Positions 44,087 to 53,652 are shown, counted from the stretch's first letter. The stretch: DNA of 64,000 nucleotides from Methanocella_A sp963769045 (GCA_963769045.1 CAVYKK010000019.1:1-64000), one strand, 5' to 3'. Made by a program: numbers and translations. The notes: generated from the sequence alone by a model not told the origin.

Positions 44087-44416
44087 TCGTCACAAATAAC
44101 TTTACATAAGCGATAAAAGATAATACTTCCCTAATAAAACGCTAATTTTGATTAGGTAATTACGCGATTAAGGATTATTTTATCAATTAAATATAGAAAG
44201 GGGGCGAAATTATTTTTATTTCATGAAAATATGTTTACGCGGCCCCGGCATTCTTAATATTAAAATTTATTGATAAAAATGTAACCGGAAGATTGGTTTT
44301 TTATCGACAATAGAAAGGTTTATCCATAGGGAAGTAGAATTAATGATTGCCTGGTAATTAGCTATGGGGGTAACGATATAGTCATACAGCAATTATCGCT
44401 CAAACAGCTAGAGCCC
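44087..44416. other. AT-rich gap between divergent TPR genes
   Basis: No gene or repeat seen. AT-rich blocks such as TTATTTTATCAATTAAATAT near 44170 could hold promoters for both neighbours. Confidence 0.4.
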
Positions 44417-45235
44417 ATGCAAGCCCCGGTAGATACTGTCAGGAGCGAGCCCCGTGCGACGAAGATCAGGCCGGGCGAGCTGATCAGCGAAGTTTTTAAC
44501 ACTCCCATACAGGTCTGTGATCAGTCCGTCATCCGCCGCGCAGAGGACGAATGTGAGCCGGGCAGCGCCGATTTCTATTATCGCTCCGCACTGGACCATA
44601 TGGGTGCTGGCAGGATTGGCAACGCAATTGCCGACCTGCATAAGGCTGTCGAGCTAATGCCGGACTTCATTGATGCATACCGTGAGCTCGGGGGCATTTT
44701 CAAGACCACCGGCCAATACGAGGAGGCCCTGTCACAGTACACGGAAGTCGTCAGGATACAGCCCGATGACGCGGAGTCCCGGTTTTCGCTTGGCTCGATA
44801 TACGACCGGCTGGACAGGCCGAACGAGGCCATCAAAGAGTATCTCGCTGCGATCAAGAGCATGCCGGGGTACGTCGAAGCATATTACTGCATAGGCAACG
44901 ACCTGTCTATGAAAGGCCTGCTCGACGAGGCTATCTGGGTATACTCCAAGGTCATCAAGCTGAGCCCCGATTACCCGGACGCGTACATGAACATGGGCAT
45001 GGCCATGCAGCGCAAGGGCGCGCTGGACGAGGCCGCCATGGCGTTCAAGGAAACGATCCGGCTGCAGCCGGCAGACGAGAACGCCCACTACCAGCTGGGC
45101 ATGACCTATTACCGGCAGGGCAGACTGTTCGATACGATAAGAGAGCTCAACGAGACGCTGCGGATCAACCCGGGCAACGCCGAAGCCGCACGCAAGCTAC
45201 AATCTATTCTCGACGCCATCGCTGGCGCCAGGTAA
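44417..45235 (+). CDS. TPR-repeat protein
   Basis: 272 residues. A 50-residue N-terminal segment without known domain, then six TPR units (ADFYYRSALDHMGAGRIGNA, AYRELGGIFKTTGQYEEALS, YPDAYMNMGMAMQRKGALDE, ENAHYQLGMTYYRQGRLFDT). The pattern of small residues at positions 8 and 20 is well kept. Soluble scaffold-type protein. Followed by another TPR gene 82 bp downstream on the same strand. Confidence 0.85.
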   Translation: MQAPVDTVRSEPRATKIRPGELISEVFNTPIQVCDQSVIRRAEDECEPGSADFYYRSALDHMGAGRIGNAIADLHKAVELMPDFIDAYRELGGIFKTTGQYEEALSQYTEVVRIQPDDAESRFSLGSIYDRLDRPNEAIKEYLAAIKSMPGYVEAYYCIGNDLSMKGLLDEAIWVYSKVIKLSPDYPDAYMNMGMAMQRKGALDEAAMAFKETIRLQPADENAHYQLGMTYYRQGRLFDTIRELNETLRINPGNAEAARKLQSILDAIAGAR

Positions 45236-45316
45236 AGCCTGCTTACGAATACCATGCTTAGCCGCCCGATCTCCGGCAAACGTTTAATATAAAATAATTT
45301 AAATAGTACTTTCTTG

Positions 45317-45880
45317 ATGACAATGCTTTCCGGCGTACTTGGCACAGTGCATGACTTGATGTACCGAGTCATACCTGCACGCCGGGCAGCCGCAGACACT
45401 GCCCCCGGCGACTCGGACCTGCGTTATTCGATTGCAGTTATCCACTTCGAGCAGGGCCGGCTGGAGGAGGCCGCAGGCCAGCTTGTGACTTTGCTGATCG
45501 CAGACCCCGGGCAGCCCGATGCCCGCTACCTGCTGGGGCGAGTCCGGGAGGAGCAGGGCGACCTGGCGGCCGCAGAAAAGGAATTCCGGCGGGCGGTCAG
45601 GCTTAACGCCGGCCGGCTGATGTACCACCTGCGGCTTGGCGCCATGCTCGAGATGAAAGGTAACTCCGCGGGCGCACTGAAGGAGTACCAGGCTGCCGTC
45701 ATGGCGTGCCCGGAGGACGCGGAAGCCCGCTTCAGGCTCGGGGCTTCGTTCGACGGCTTCGGCCGGCTGGACGAGGCCATCGCCGAATACCGGGAGGCGC
45801 TGCGCATCGAGCCAGGCATCAAAGACGCCTCGGTCTGCCTGCAGGCGGCAGTTCGCCGCAGGAAGGCGCTGCGGAAGTAG
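45317..45880 (+). CDS. TPR-repeat protein
   Basis: 187 residues from ATG 45317. After about 30 residues, four TPR units: LRYSIAVIHFEQGRLEEAAG, ARYLLGRVREEQGDLAAAEK, MYHLRLGAMLEMKGNSAGAL and AEARFRLGASFDGFGRLDEA. The C-terminus ends in a basic VRRRKALRK. Probably part of one functional cluster with the two TPR genes upstream, although no partner is evident. Confidence 0.8.
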   Translation: MTMLSGVLGTVHDLMYRVIPARRAAADTAPGDSDLRYSIAVIHFEQGRLEEAAGQLVTLLIADPGQPDARYLLGRVREEQGDLAAAEKEFRRAVRLNAGRLMYHLRLGAMLEMKGNSAGALKEYQAAVMACPEDAEARFRLGASFDGFGRLDEAIAEYREALRIEPGIKDASVCLQAAVRRRKALRK

Positions 45881-45984
45881 GCAGATTATTGCATATCGCA
45901 TAACTATCGGGCCATAGTGATTCCCTCCGTGCCCTCCGTGCAACTGTTTTTTTACCTGCCACGCCTGAATTGTAGTTGAGCATC

Positions 45985-47184
45985 ATGACACAAAAGGGCA
46001 TGCAACTCGCGATTCTTGTCACGGGCAGCTTCTTCATGACCCTGGGCTTCAGCATCATCATGCCCATCCTGCCCTACTATTCGAAGAGCATGGGCGCGTC
46101 GGCGCTGGACCTCGGCCTGCTCATAGCGACGTACTCGATCATGCAGTTCATCGTCACCCCCTTCTGGGGAGAGATGTCCGATCGTATCGGCCGAAAGCCC
46201 ATTTTCCTTATAGGCATGTTCGGGTATGGCCTGTCGTTCCTTGTCTACGGCGTGGCCACGCAGCTCTGGATGCTCTTCCTGGCCCGGGCACTGGGCGGCC
46301 TGCTTGCCGGAGGCATTTACCCCGCATCGCTTGCCTATATCGCAGATATGACAGAACCCGAAGAGCGCGGCAGGGTCATGGGTCTGCTGGGCGCCTCCTC
46401 CGGGCTGGGCATGATCTTCGGGCCGTCCATTGCCGGGGTACTGTCCATATGGGGGCTGACTGCCCCGTTCTACGTCACTGCGGTCGCCGCGATCGCCTTA
46501 GGCGTCCTGGGTTACCTGCTGCTGAAGGAGTCGCGGGCGGTCAGCGCCCACCGGCTGCGGCACAAGATCAGGATGGCCGACCCGCTGCGGACAAACACAG
46601 GCATCCTGTTCCTCCTGACCATGCTCGTCACCTTTATCGTCTCCGGTTTCCAGGGCACCTTCGCCTATTACATGCTCGGGCGGTTCGGGATTTCCGAAGT
46701 CCCGATGCCAATGCCGTTGCTCGATGGCACGGTGACTGTCACGGGGCCGGCACTCATGGCCGTCCTTTTCACGGTGATGGGCCTGGCCGGCGTTGTCTGC
46801 CAGGGCGTGCTCGTTGGCATCCTCATCCGGTTGGCGGGGGAGCGAAAGACGATACTGGCGGGCCTGATCATGAGCGCAGCCTCGTTCTACCTGCTGATCC
46901 TGTCGCCCGAGCTGGCCTCACTCATGTTTTTCGCCAGTACCCTTTCCATAGGCACCGGCCTGGTTACGCCCTGTCTCAACTCACTCATATCTCGCTATAC
47001 AGACGAGGAACACCAGGGTGCCATCATGGGTATCATGACATCCTATGCCAGCCTGGGACGCATCGCCGGGCCGCCAGCCGGAGGCCTGGCCTACGACATC
47101 AACATGAGCCTCCCCTACGTTATTTCCGGCTTCATGTCAACCATCGGAGCGATAGCGGTCCTGCTGCGACGGAAGAAACCATAA
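45985..47184 (+). CDS. MFS exporter (drug-efflux type)
   Basis: 399 residues from ATG 45985, twelve predicted membrane helices. The loop 2-3 motif GEMSDRIGRKPIFLIGMFGY is the major facilitator signature A, and the loop after helix 4 (PEERGRVMGLLGASSGLGMI) matches motif C, seen in exporters of the TetA/drug-H+ antiporter class. Substrate unknown. A long family-B hairpin follows directly after the stop. Confidence 0.85.
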   Translation: MTQKGMQLAILVTGSFFMTLGFSIIMPILPYYSKSMGASALDLGLLIATYSIMQFIVTPFWGEMSDRIGRKPIFLIGMFGYGLSFLVYGVATQLWMLFLARALGGLLAGGIYPASLAYIADMTEPEERGRVMGLLGASSGLGMIFGPSIAGVLSIWGLTAPFYVTAVAAIALGVLGYLLLKESRAVSAHRLRHKIRMADPLRTNTGILFLLTMLVTFIVSGFQGTFAYYMLGRFGISEVPMPMPLLDGTVTVTGPALMAVLFTVMGLAGVVCQGVLVGILIRLAGERKTILAGLIMSAASFYLLILSPELASLMFFASTLSIGTGLVTPCLNSLISRYTDEEHQGAIMGIMTSYASLGRIAGPPAGGLAYDINMSLPYVISGFMSTIGAIAVLLRRKKP

Positions 47185-47187
47185 TCC

Positions 47188-47385
47188 GAGAGGTCTCGGA
47201 GGTCTCAAGAGGTCACAGAGCTCAGCACAGAGGCCACAGAGGCCACAGAGGTATTCACAGAGGTTTATTATTAATAAAAGGGCTTCCCATAGTCCATCTT
47301 TTAAAAAAGCCCTCTGTGCACACCTCTGTGGCCTCTGTGACCTCTGTGCTGAGCTCTGTGACCTCTAGAAACCTCTGCGACCCCC
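47188..47385. repeat. Long hairpin, family B, with CCACAGAGG units; gap 47185-47726
   Basis: GAGGTCACAGAGCTCAGCAC near 47210 mirrors GTGCTGAGCTCTGTGACCTC near 47347; arms about 85 bp with GAGGCCACAGAGG units. The same sequence type is found at 40.9 and 63.1 kb. From 47400 to 47726 no gene is seen; ATTTATAATATG near 47653 could be the promoter of the kinase. Confidence 0.8.
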
Positions 47386-47726
47386 AGTTTCCGGAAAGGA
47401 TTTATGCCTTTAAAGCAGGGTGGTTTATGCTAAAAAACACTTCTCGATTGATGGTTTCAGGCCACGTCGGGAGATACTATTACATAGTCATAAAGCCTTA
47501 AAAACTTGCTCTTTTCTCGCTATAACACCGAAGCATTTATTCTCCCGCGTCACGAGTACGCCGGATTCCCATAACGTACAGTTTATCCGGCTTTAAATGG
47601 AGCTTCCGATACCTTGCAAGTGGAAGCGAAATCAAATAAATATTACAAGCTATTTATAATATGTGTAGGTTCATTTCAACAAAACTTCCATAACAGTTAA
47701 ACGACATCATTTATGGGATTAGTGGT

Positions 47727-49961
47727 ATGGCTGCGAAGGGCGGGGTAATCCCCAAGTCGGAAAATGGTTGGTGGCGGTCAATTAGGGTAAAGGCTATTCT
47801 AATCATCTTGATCATGGTAGTTCCGCTGGTCTTGGTGGGCGCCATGAGTATCCTCTACTATCAGGGCGTCGTGAGGCAGAACATTTCCAATGATGCGCTG
47901 GACACTGCTATGACGGTTTCGACGTTCACACCCACGTACATACAAGCATCTCAACTCTACCTGAAAAGCGTTGCCGACCGGCCATCGGTCATCAAGGCGA
48001 TAGGGGATAACGACAGGTCGTTTCTACATTCTATGGCCGTCTATACGAACGACGCTAACCAGATCAACAGTGTCTATTTCGCCGACAGAAACGGTGTTGT
48101 TATAGAAAGCACGCCGGAGCTTTCTGGGCTTGTGGGCACGAACGCCAGCGTTCACCCATATGTTAGCAGCGTTCTCAATACGGGGGAGCCGAGTATCGGC
48201 GACGCAGTGCCGGGCTACAACGGTTTGCCGGTCGTGCCCATAGTACAGCCGATTAACGGGGATAATGGAACGGTCATCGGGGTGCTAGTCGGCATTATAG
48301 ACTTGGGCGAGTTCGAGAAGGTGCTCAGTGGCACCATCGTTGCAGGCCAGCGGCAGATATATCTCGTCAATCGGACAGGCCACGTCATTGCCCATACTAA
48401 CCCCGTGTACATGAGCGGTATGACGGATTTCTCATCAGTACCCGCCGTGCAACATGCGCTCCACGGGGAGACCGGAGCAGGAGAATATTATAACAATGTC
48501 TATAATGAGACTGTGCTGGGCGCCTACGCCCCCATCCAGCCACAGGGCTGGGGGGTGGTCGTATCAAGCCCTGTGAGCGTAGCATATCAGCCCGTGTGGA
48601 ATACGACATGGCCCATGATCGCACTTTTCGCCCTATTCACGTTATTAGCGGTAGGGCTGGGATTGCTCTTTGGTAACAGCATCGTTGCTCCGATCACGAG
48701 CCTTTCACAAGCCACCAAGAGTGCATTCAAAAACGAGGACTATAAGAGGCTGCTGCCATTATCCCGCAGGGATGAGATCGGAGACCTCAGCCGCTCGTTC
48801 GACGACATGGTAGAAACGGTTAAACGAACCGAAGGCAAGCTACAGGATAGTCTAGAGAATTTCAGCGCGCTCGCCAACAACATTCCCCAGCTCGCGTGGA
48901 TGGCGCGGGCGGATGGCCACATATTCTGGTATAACAAGCAATGGTACGATTATACGGGAACGACGCTGGAGGAGATGCAGGGGTGGGGCTGGCAAAAAAT
49001 CCACCACCCCGACTACGTTAAGCGCATCACAGAGAAGTGGCAGCATAGTTTAGAGACCGGGACACCCTTCGACGACGTGTTCCCGCTCCGCGGCAAAGAT
49101 GGCAAATACCACTGGTTCCTCACCAGAGTGACGCCGGTTAGAGATGAGCAGGGCAAGCTTGTGCGGTGGTTCGGCACGAACACAGACATTACCGAGCGCA
49201 AGCGCGACGAGGATGCACTGGTGGCCTCAAGGAACGAGGCGGAAACGGCGCGACAAACGGCTGTCGAGGAATCACGGCGGGCGGAGCTATACATGGACAT
49301 CATGGGCCATGACATCAACAATCTCAATCAGGTGACTTTGGGCTACCTTGAGATGATCAAAGACGACAGCAACCTAACCGATGATCAACGGGAGATGATC
49401 ATGGACGCCCTCAACGCGTCACGGGGTAGCACCAGCATCATCGATAACGTCCGCAAGATACAGCGGATCAGCGAGGAGAAGGGGGCGCTCCAGCCGGAGG
49501 ATATCAACGACATGATCCTCGAATGCATACGGAGTGCGCCAAAGCAGAATGGCAGAAAGATCACGCTCAACTACACGCCCCGGAAGGGACTGATCATCAT
49601 GGGCACTGCGCTGATGAGGGAGGTGTTCTGCAACCTCATCAATAACGCGGTCAAACACTCGCCCGGCGACGTGGTGGTAGACATCCGGGTAGATGAGGAT
49701 ATGCGAGGCGATAAAAAGTTCTATGAGGTGTCCGTCGCCGATAATGGCCCCGGCATACCCGACGACGTTAAGTCCCGGCTATTCAACCGGTTCCAACGGG
49801 GCCAGACCAAGACACATGGCAAAGGCCTCGGATTGTTCATCGCAAAGAGCTTGCTTGAACAAGCCGGGGGTGATGTGAAGGTCGAGGATCGCGTACCGGG
49901 CGATTACTCCAAAGGTGCGAAGTTCATCGTGTCGTTGCCCGTCTGTGAGGAGTGCAAGTGA
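47727..49961 (+). CDS. Cache-HAMP-PAS sensor histidine kinase
   Basis: 744 residues. Helix 1 (ILIILIMVVPLVLVGAMSIL), an extracytoplasmic dCache domain (about 50-290, with LYLKSVADRPSVIKAIG), helix 2 (MIALFALFTLLAVGLGLLFG), HAMP (SIVAPITSLSQATKSAFKNE), PAS (about 385-500, with RADGHIFWYNKQWYDYTG), the H-box IMGHDINNLNQ, and the ATPase domain with NLINNAVKHS, VADNGPGIPDD and GKGLGLFIAK. All parts for ligand sensing outside and phosphorylation inside are present. The next gene is its response regulator, overlapping by 4 bp (GTGA). Confidence 0.9.
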   Translation: MAAKGGVIPKSENGWWRSIRVKAILIILIMVVPLVLVGAMSILYYQGVVRQNISNDALDTAMTVSTFTPTYIQASQLYLKSVADRPSVIKAIGDNDRSFLHSMAVYTNDANQINSVYFADRNGVVIESTPELSGLVGTNASVHPYVSSVLNTGEPSIGDAVPGYNGLPVVPIVQPINGDNGTVIGVLVGIIDLGEFEKVLSGTIVAGQRQIYLVNRTGHVIAHTNPVYMSGMTDFSSVPAVQHALHGETGAGEYYNNVYNETVLGAYAPIQPQGWGVVVSSPVSVAYQPVWNTTWPMIALFALFTLLAVGLGLLFGNSIVAPITSLSQATKSAFKNEDYKRLLPLSRRDEIGDLSRSFDDMVETVKRTEGKLQDSLENFSALANNIPQLAWMARADGHIFWYNKQWYDYTGTTLEEMQGWGWQKIHHPDYVKRITEKWQHSLETGTPFDDVFPLRGKDGKYHWFLTRVTPVRDEQGKLVRWFGTNTDITERKRDEDALVASRNEAETARQTAVEESRRAELYMDIMGHDINNLNQVTLGYLEMIKDDSNLTDDQREMIMDALNASRGSTSIIDNVRKIQRISEEKGALQPEDINDMILECIRSAPKQNGRKITLNYTPRKGLIIMGTALMREVFCNLINNAVKHSPGDVVVDIRVDEDMRGDKKFYEVSVADNGPGIPDDVKSRLFNRFQRGQTKTHGKGLGLFIAKSLLEQAGGDVKVEDRVPGDYSKGAKFIVSLPVCEECK

Positions 49962-50377
49962 GCGATTGCGATGAGCAATGTGACGTGGGCGTAGCCATAG
50001 TGGACGACGAGGTAAGTCTCGTCAAGATGTACGAGAAGCTGTTCTCACGCAGGGGTGTTCACGTCTGCTTCGTCGCCCATGACGGCATTGAGGCGGTTAA
50101 AAAGTTTAAGGAATGTGCGCATAAGCCATATGTCATCTTAATGGACAACCGTATGCCCATGATGAATGGCATCGAAGCCACAAAAGAAATACTAAAGATC
50201 GATAGCGGTGCGAAGATCATCTTTTTGAGCGCCGATGTATACATGAAGGACGAGGCGATGCGGGCCGGTGCGCTCATCTTCTTAAAGAAACCCGCAGGCC
50301 TAAAAGATATTACAGACGCCGTGGAATTGGAACTCGGTAAGAAGCCCCCAGATTGCAAGGAGTGTAGTGGCAACTAA
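49958..50377 (+). CDS. Stand-alone response regulator (receiver domain)
   Basis: 139 residues from GTG 49958, which has GAGGAG five bases upstream and overlaps the kinase stop; another GTG at 49952 is in frame. VAIVDDEVSL (acidic pair), VILMDNRMPMMNG (phospho-Asp), IIFLSAD (Ser of the switch) and FLKKPAG (Lys) are all present. No DNA-binding output domain is attached, so signalling ends in a protein-protein contact, as is common in archaeal systems. Partner of the upstream kinase. Confidence 0.9.
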   Translation: MSDCDEQCDVGVAIVDDEVSLVKMYEKLFSRRGVHVCFVAHDGIEAVKKFKECAHKPYVILMDNRMPMMNGIEATKEILKIDSGAKIIFLSADVYMKDEAMRAGALIFLKKPAGLKDITDAVELELGKKPPDCKECSGN

Positions 50378-50490
50378 AAGTTGATAAAGGATACGCTCTG
50401 TTATTCTGCTAAAAAAGACTACGGTCGGAATCGTAGCTTAAGCAATGCTTATAGTTACTGGATGATATGAAACAGTCAGGTGAATGAAAA

Positions 50491-50982
50491 ATGGATAGAT
50501 TCATTATAGTCTCATGTTTTGCGCTCGTGGTCGTACTCGGCGGCCTTGTAGGCGCGACTGCCTTCTGGAGCCCCTCGGCCCCGGCGGGCGAGCATTATAC
50601 CGCGGCCAGCGCGCTGACGACCGCGGAGCAATTCGTTAACGGCGAGGCGACATATAAGTACGACGGCGATGCCGGTACGCTCAAGGTCGCCATGAGCAAA
50701 ACGATCGACGCCAACACTTACGAGATCGTGGCTGACTTCACGTCGAGGGCCGCCGGGTTCGGCGACAGGACAGGCATGATGGTCGCCGAGGTGCTGACGT
50801 CCCACAAAGCGGTCATCACAGTGAACAATGGGAAGGTCGTCTCGGCGATCATGGACAGCCAGTGGGACATGCTAACGCAGAAAATGTTGAGCAGCGACGT
50901 GTCAACATTACCGGCGACCATGCCCGCGCTCGACCCCACGACCAGCACTCCGCCCACTCAGCCAGAGGGCGCTTACCTCTAA
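50491..50982 (+). CDS. Secreted protein, function unknown
   Basis: 163 residues. One N-terminal hydrophobic helix (IIVSCFALVVVLGGLVGATA) followed by FWSPSAPAGEHY: a signal peptide or anchor. The outer part has ATYKYDGDAGTLKVAMSKTI and ANTYEIVADFTSRAAGFGDR, beta-rich with no known motif, and ends in a Thr/Pro-rich tail (TTSTPPTQPEG) without a PGF-CTERM. It follows the two-component pair by 113 bp on the same strand and could be linked to it, but a promoter may lie between. Confidence 0.65.
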   Translation: MDRFIIVSCFALVVVLGGLVGATAFWSPSAPAGEHYTAASALTTAEQFVNGEATYKYDGDAGTLKVAMSKTIDANTYEIVADFTSRAAGFGDRTGMMVAEVLTSHKAVITVNNGKVVSAIMDSQWDMLTQKMLSSDVSTLPATMPALDPTTSTPPTQPEGAYL

Positions 50983-51088
50983 AAATAATTAATACAAAGG
51001 ACACGATGGCACAGATAATGACCATCGTGTATTCTGTTTTTTATTTTCTGATCCATACCTCTGACCCGGGCATCTATGCCCCCTGTGC

Positions 51089-51505
51089 TCACCTTTCACG
51101 GAACAGTAGTAACAGCGAGATGAGAGAACAGAATATGAGCGCAATGATAATCACGTCGATCGCCCGGTGTGAGGTAGTCTCGATGCCCTGCGTTGCCAGT
51201 TTCCGGCTGGCGATGTGATAGCGCTGGTAGGCCACGAAGTACACGATGGCAGCGGTAAGCGTGAGGATGATGCCGATAAATCGCTCCAGCCACAGCCATT
51301 GCCCGGTCTCGATGAGCTTGGGTATGAGGAGCGCCACGGCGTTCAGCGACAGGCCGGTGCGCAGCCAGGCGCTGAAGGTGCGCTCTACCGCGAGGATGTT
51401 ACGCTGGCGGGCGAGAGTAGTGCGCTCTTCGGCAAGCGTTACCTGGTAATCGGCCGGGACGCTTTTGCCCCCGGCCCCGGCCGTGACTCCGTCTGGTGTA
51501 CTCAT
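51089..51505 (-). CDS. DUF202 membrane protein
   Basis: 138 residues. VTLAEERTTLARQRNILAVERTFSAWLRTG is the conserved start of DUF202, followed by three membrane helices (LSLNAVALLIPKLI, FIGIILTLTAAIVYFVAYQR, VIIIALIFCSLISLLLLF). The family, which includes the yeast VTC membrane part and bacterial YidH, has no settled function. It lies 53 bp downstream of the redox operon on the same strand and could be its last gene. Confidence 0.85.
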   Translation of the reverse strand: MSTPDGVTAGAGGKSVPADYQVTLAEERTTLARQRNILAVERTFSAWLRTGLSLNAVALLIPKLIETGQWLWLERFIGIILTLTAAIVYFVAYQRYHIASRKLATQGIETTSHRAIDVIIIALIFCSLISLLLLFRER

Positions 51506-51558
51506 CCATAAAAGTATCCGGGGCCGGGGCTAAAAAGGCTCACAGCCGTCAGGACGGT

Positions 51559-52113
51559 TTAGCGGGACGGTGTTCGCCGTTCTTTCACCAGCGCCAGGAT
51601 GACGCCAGGTATACCTGGGGCAAAGTTTTTGTTGTAGAAGGGGACGACCATGACGCCTTCCGGCAGCGGCGAGCCGCGGGCGTGAAACGCGTCGTCCCAC
51701 AGCCTGACCGGATCTTCCGCATCCCCGGCCATGCAGACGCGCCGGTAGGCATCGGCCAGCCATTCTCTGATTTTCAGCAGCACGGACCCGTCGTCGAGGA
51801 ACGCGTCCACGGCCTCGATCGAGGCCTCGACCACGAAAAAGACCCTGCCGCTGCCGGTGCTAACGTCGTAGATGTCATACGTCCGGAGGCTGGCGACCCT
51901 GCTGCCGCATTCCCGGTTGCCGAACCGGCTCAGGACCAGCGCGAAAAAACCCAGTGTCTTCATGTCGCGGTAGACGCGGTAGACCTGGCTCAGCGGAAGC
52001 GAGCCTTCCGGGGCGTGATCCAGACCCCGGGAAGCGATGATCTTACGCACCTCGGCGGCCGTGTCGATCTTCACGTCCCGTATCCTGTCCATCGGTATTA
52101 GCGCGTCAGGCAT
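51559..52113 (-). CDS. Protein of unknown function in the redox operon
   Basis: 184 residues. LPLSQVYRVYRDMKTLGFFA, DVSTGSGRVFFVVEASIEAV, FLDDGSVLLKIREWLADAYR and PLPEGVMVVPFYNKNFAPGI; an alpha/beta protein with one or two cysteines, no membrane helix. I do not recognise it. The gene starts 9 bp after the FTR-rubredoxin stop, so it is co-transcribed with the redox genes. A partner or target of the disulfide-reducing system is one reading. Confidence 0.65.
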   Translation of the reverse strand: MPDALIPMDRIRDVKIDTAAEVRKIIASRGLDHAPEGSLPLSQVYRVYRDMKTLGFFALVLSRFGNRECGSRVASLRTYDIYDVSTGSGRVFFVVEASIEAVDAFLDDGSVLLKIREWLADAYRRVCMAGDAEDPVRLWDDAFHARGSPLPEGVMVVPFYNKNFAPGIPGVILALVKERRTPSR

Positions 52114-52122
52114 AAGGACCGT

Positions 52123-52647
52123 CTAAACGAACCGCTCGAATCGTTCCTTGCCCGCCTTACAGACCGGGCAGATGCCGGGCGGCTCGTCGCGGGCGCACAG
52201 ATAGCCACAGACCTTGCACCGCCATACCGGGTACTTAAGTGAAAAGCCGGCCGGGCTGGTGGCCATCGCGGTTGCCTCTCCGGGCTTCGCGTCGACAATG
52301 GCGGACAGGACCATGGGAGCCCTGCGCTCGGGCACCGGGGCGGGCTTCTTGAGGCCTTTGTAGATGTCTTCCGAAACGTAAAGGGCGCAATAGCAGGCCC
52401 CGAACTCGCTGAGGTCCGGGTCCCGGTAGTCGCAGGGGCATATGATGTCAAGGTCATCCTCTTTCCGGCCGGTCGAGAGCCGGCAGGGGCAGGAAATGTA
52501 ACCGTAGCGGGCCTTGTTTACAAGCAGGCCGCGGACCAGCGCTTTAGTAAAAGCCGTGTCAGGGTTCAGGCGGTAGCCGCCCTGCTCTGCGTCGCGCAGC
52601 AGCACATTGTAAAGTGACTCGATTGCGTCGTCCGTGATTTCAGCCAT
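52123..52647 (-). CDS. ftrB: Ferredoxin-thioredoxin reductase catalytic subunit fused to rubredoxin
   Basis: 174 residues in two domains. Residues 1-110 are the FTR beta chain: YISCPCRLSTG, IICPCDYRD and GACYCALYV supply the CxC, CxC and CxC groups that bind the 4Fe-4S cluster and hold the active disulfide. Residues 140-174 are rubredoxin-like: WRCKVCGYLCARDEPPGICPVCKAGKE. Such fusions are known in methanogens as ferredoxin:disulfide reductases, passing electrons from ferredoxin to thioredoxin- or glutaredoxin-type proteins. The glutaredoxin-like gene just upstream (start and stop overlap as TGATG) is the obvious partner. Confidence 0.9.
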   Translation of the reverse strand: MAEITDDAIESLYNVLLRDAEQGGYRLNPDTAFTKALVRGLLVNKARYGYISCPCRLSTGRKEDDLDIICPCDYRDPDLSEFGACYCALYVSEDIYKGLKKPAPVPERRAPMVLSAIVDAKPGEATAMATSPAGFSLKYPVWRCKVCGYLCARDEPPGICPVCKAGKERFERFV

Positions 52648-52925
52648 CAGGTGAGCGCCTCCCTGATCTCATCGTCCCGGAAGCCGATAATGACCTTCTG
52701 GTTGTTGATCACCAGCGTCGGGAAGGAGTTTTTCTTGTTGAACTTCTGCATCTCGCCCACCACTTTCTGCTGCTCATCGCCCGTCAGCAGATCGACGTAT
52801 ACGAACGAAAACTTCACGCCGAGCTCCGCCAGCAGTTCCCGGGTCATCCGGCACCAGCCGCAGGTGCTCAGGGCATAGAGCATGACTATGCCCCTGTCAT
52901 TTCCTTCCACTTGTTCAATTACCAT
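52647..52925 (-). CDS. Glutaredoxin/NrdH-like redox protein
   Basis: 92 residues. LYALSTCGWCRMTRELLAEL carries the CGWC active site after the first strand, and NSFPTLVINNQKVIIGF holds the cis-proline (FPT) and the substrate loop. A short thioredoxin-fold protein of the glutaredoxin class; CGWC rather than CPYC leans to a form reduced by a dedicated reductase instead of glutathione, which suits methanogens. First gene of the operon with FTR-rubredoxin. Confidence 0.85.
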   Translation of the reverse strand: MVIEQVEGNDRGIVMLYALSTCGWCRMTRELLAELGVKFSFVYVDLLTGDEQQKVVGEMQKFNKKNSFPTLVINNQKVIIGFRDDEIREALT

Positions 52926-53102
52926 AAGCCTACAACTGCCTGTATTGCAAAAAATTGTATAAAGCTCATATTATTAATACTTGCGACTCTCCCGCATTCC
53001 ATAGGTGTCGGAATTGCTGATACTCGCATTCACTACGCTGCGCATGCGGCCACAAAGACATAGTCATTTGTGATATGTTTTATACACTCATGACCTTTTC
53101 AA

Positions 53103-53220
53103 CACAAAGGCCACGAAGGCCACGAGGTACACGACGTTCACTTTAAAAAAGGGGCAATGGCAGCCTCTTTCTACCTGAGACTTCGTGTACATTGTGGCCA
53201 TTGTGGCCTTTGTGTCGAAA
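53103..53220. repeat. Long hairpin, family B, with CACAAAGGC units; gap 52926-53652
   Basis: ACACAAAGGCCACGAAGGCC near 53103 mirrors GGCCATTGTGGCCTTTGTGT near 53195. A second, weaker set of GACACAAAG / CTTTGTGTC repeats lies at 53320-53420. Short blocks ACAAGCGCAGCGT... near 53425 and 53465 repeat in tandem. No gene seen in 52926-53652. Confidence 0.7.
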
Positions 53221-53652
53221 GGGTCACAAGCCTGAACAAAGAGATTCAGGAAAGACTAACATAAAGGAAATGAAGACACAATAGGCAACTATTATGAATA
53301 GTTAAGAACTAAGAATTTTAAGACACAAAGATTTGATTGAATATCCTTTGTGCCTTAATCGTCTTTGCGTCTTCCGTTTCAATCTTTGTTCCCTTCGTCC
53401 CCTTTGTGTCTTTGTGGCCGCAAGCGCAGCGTAGTGAAGGCTTGAATAATCAATTTTCGTGATACAAGCGCAGCGTGGCGGGTGCTTTCCATTAAAAGAA
53501 AAAAGCAGATAACCATACTTGTTTCACGACCAGGCGGGGAAGGGTTATAGTTTCAACCATGCACCGACGTTCGTGCATTTTGTGGAAACGTAAGCTCCGG
53601 GCTGCGTTATCGTGCGGAAGGCCATAACAGGCTCAACCCCGAACATCCTCGT

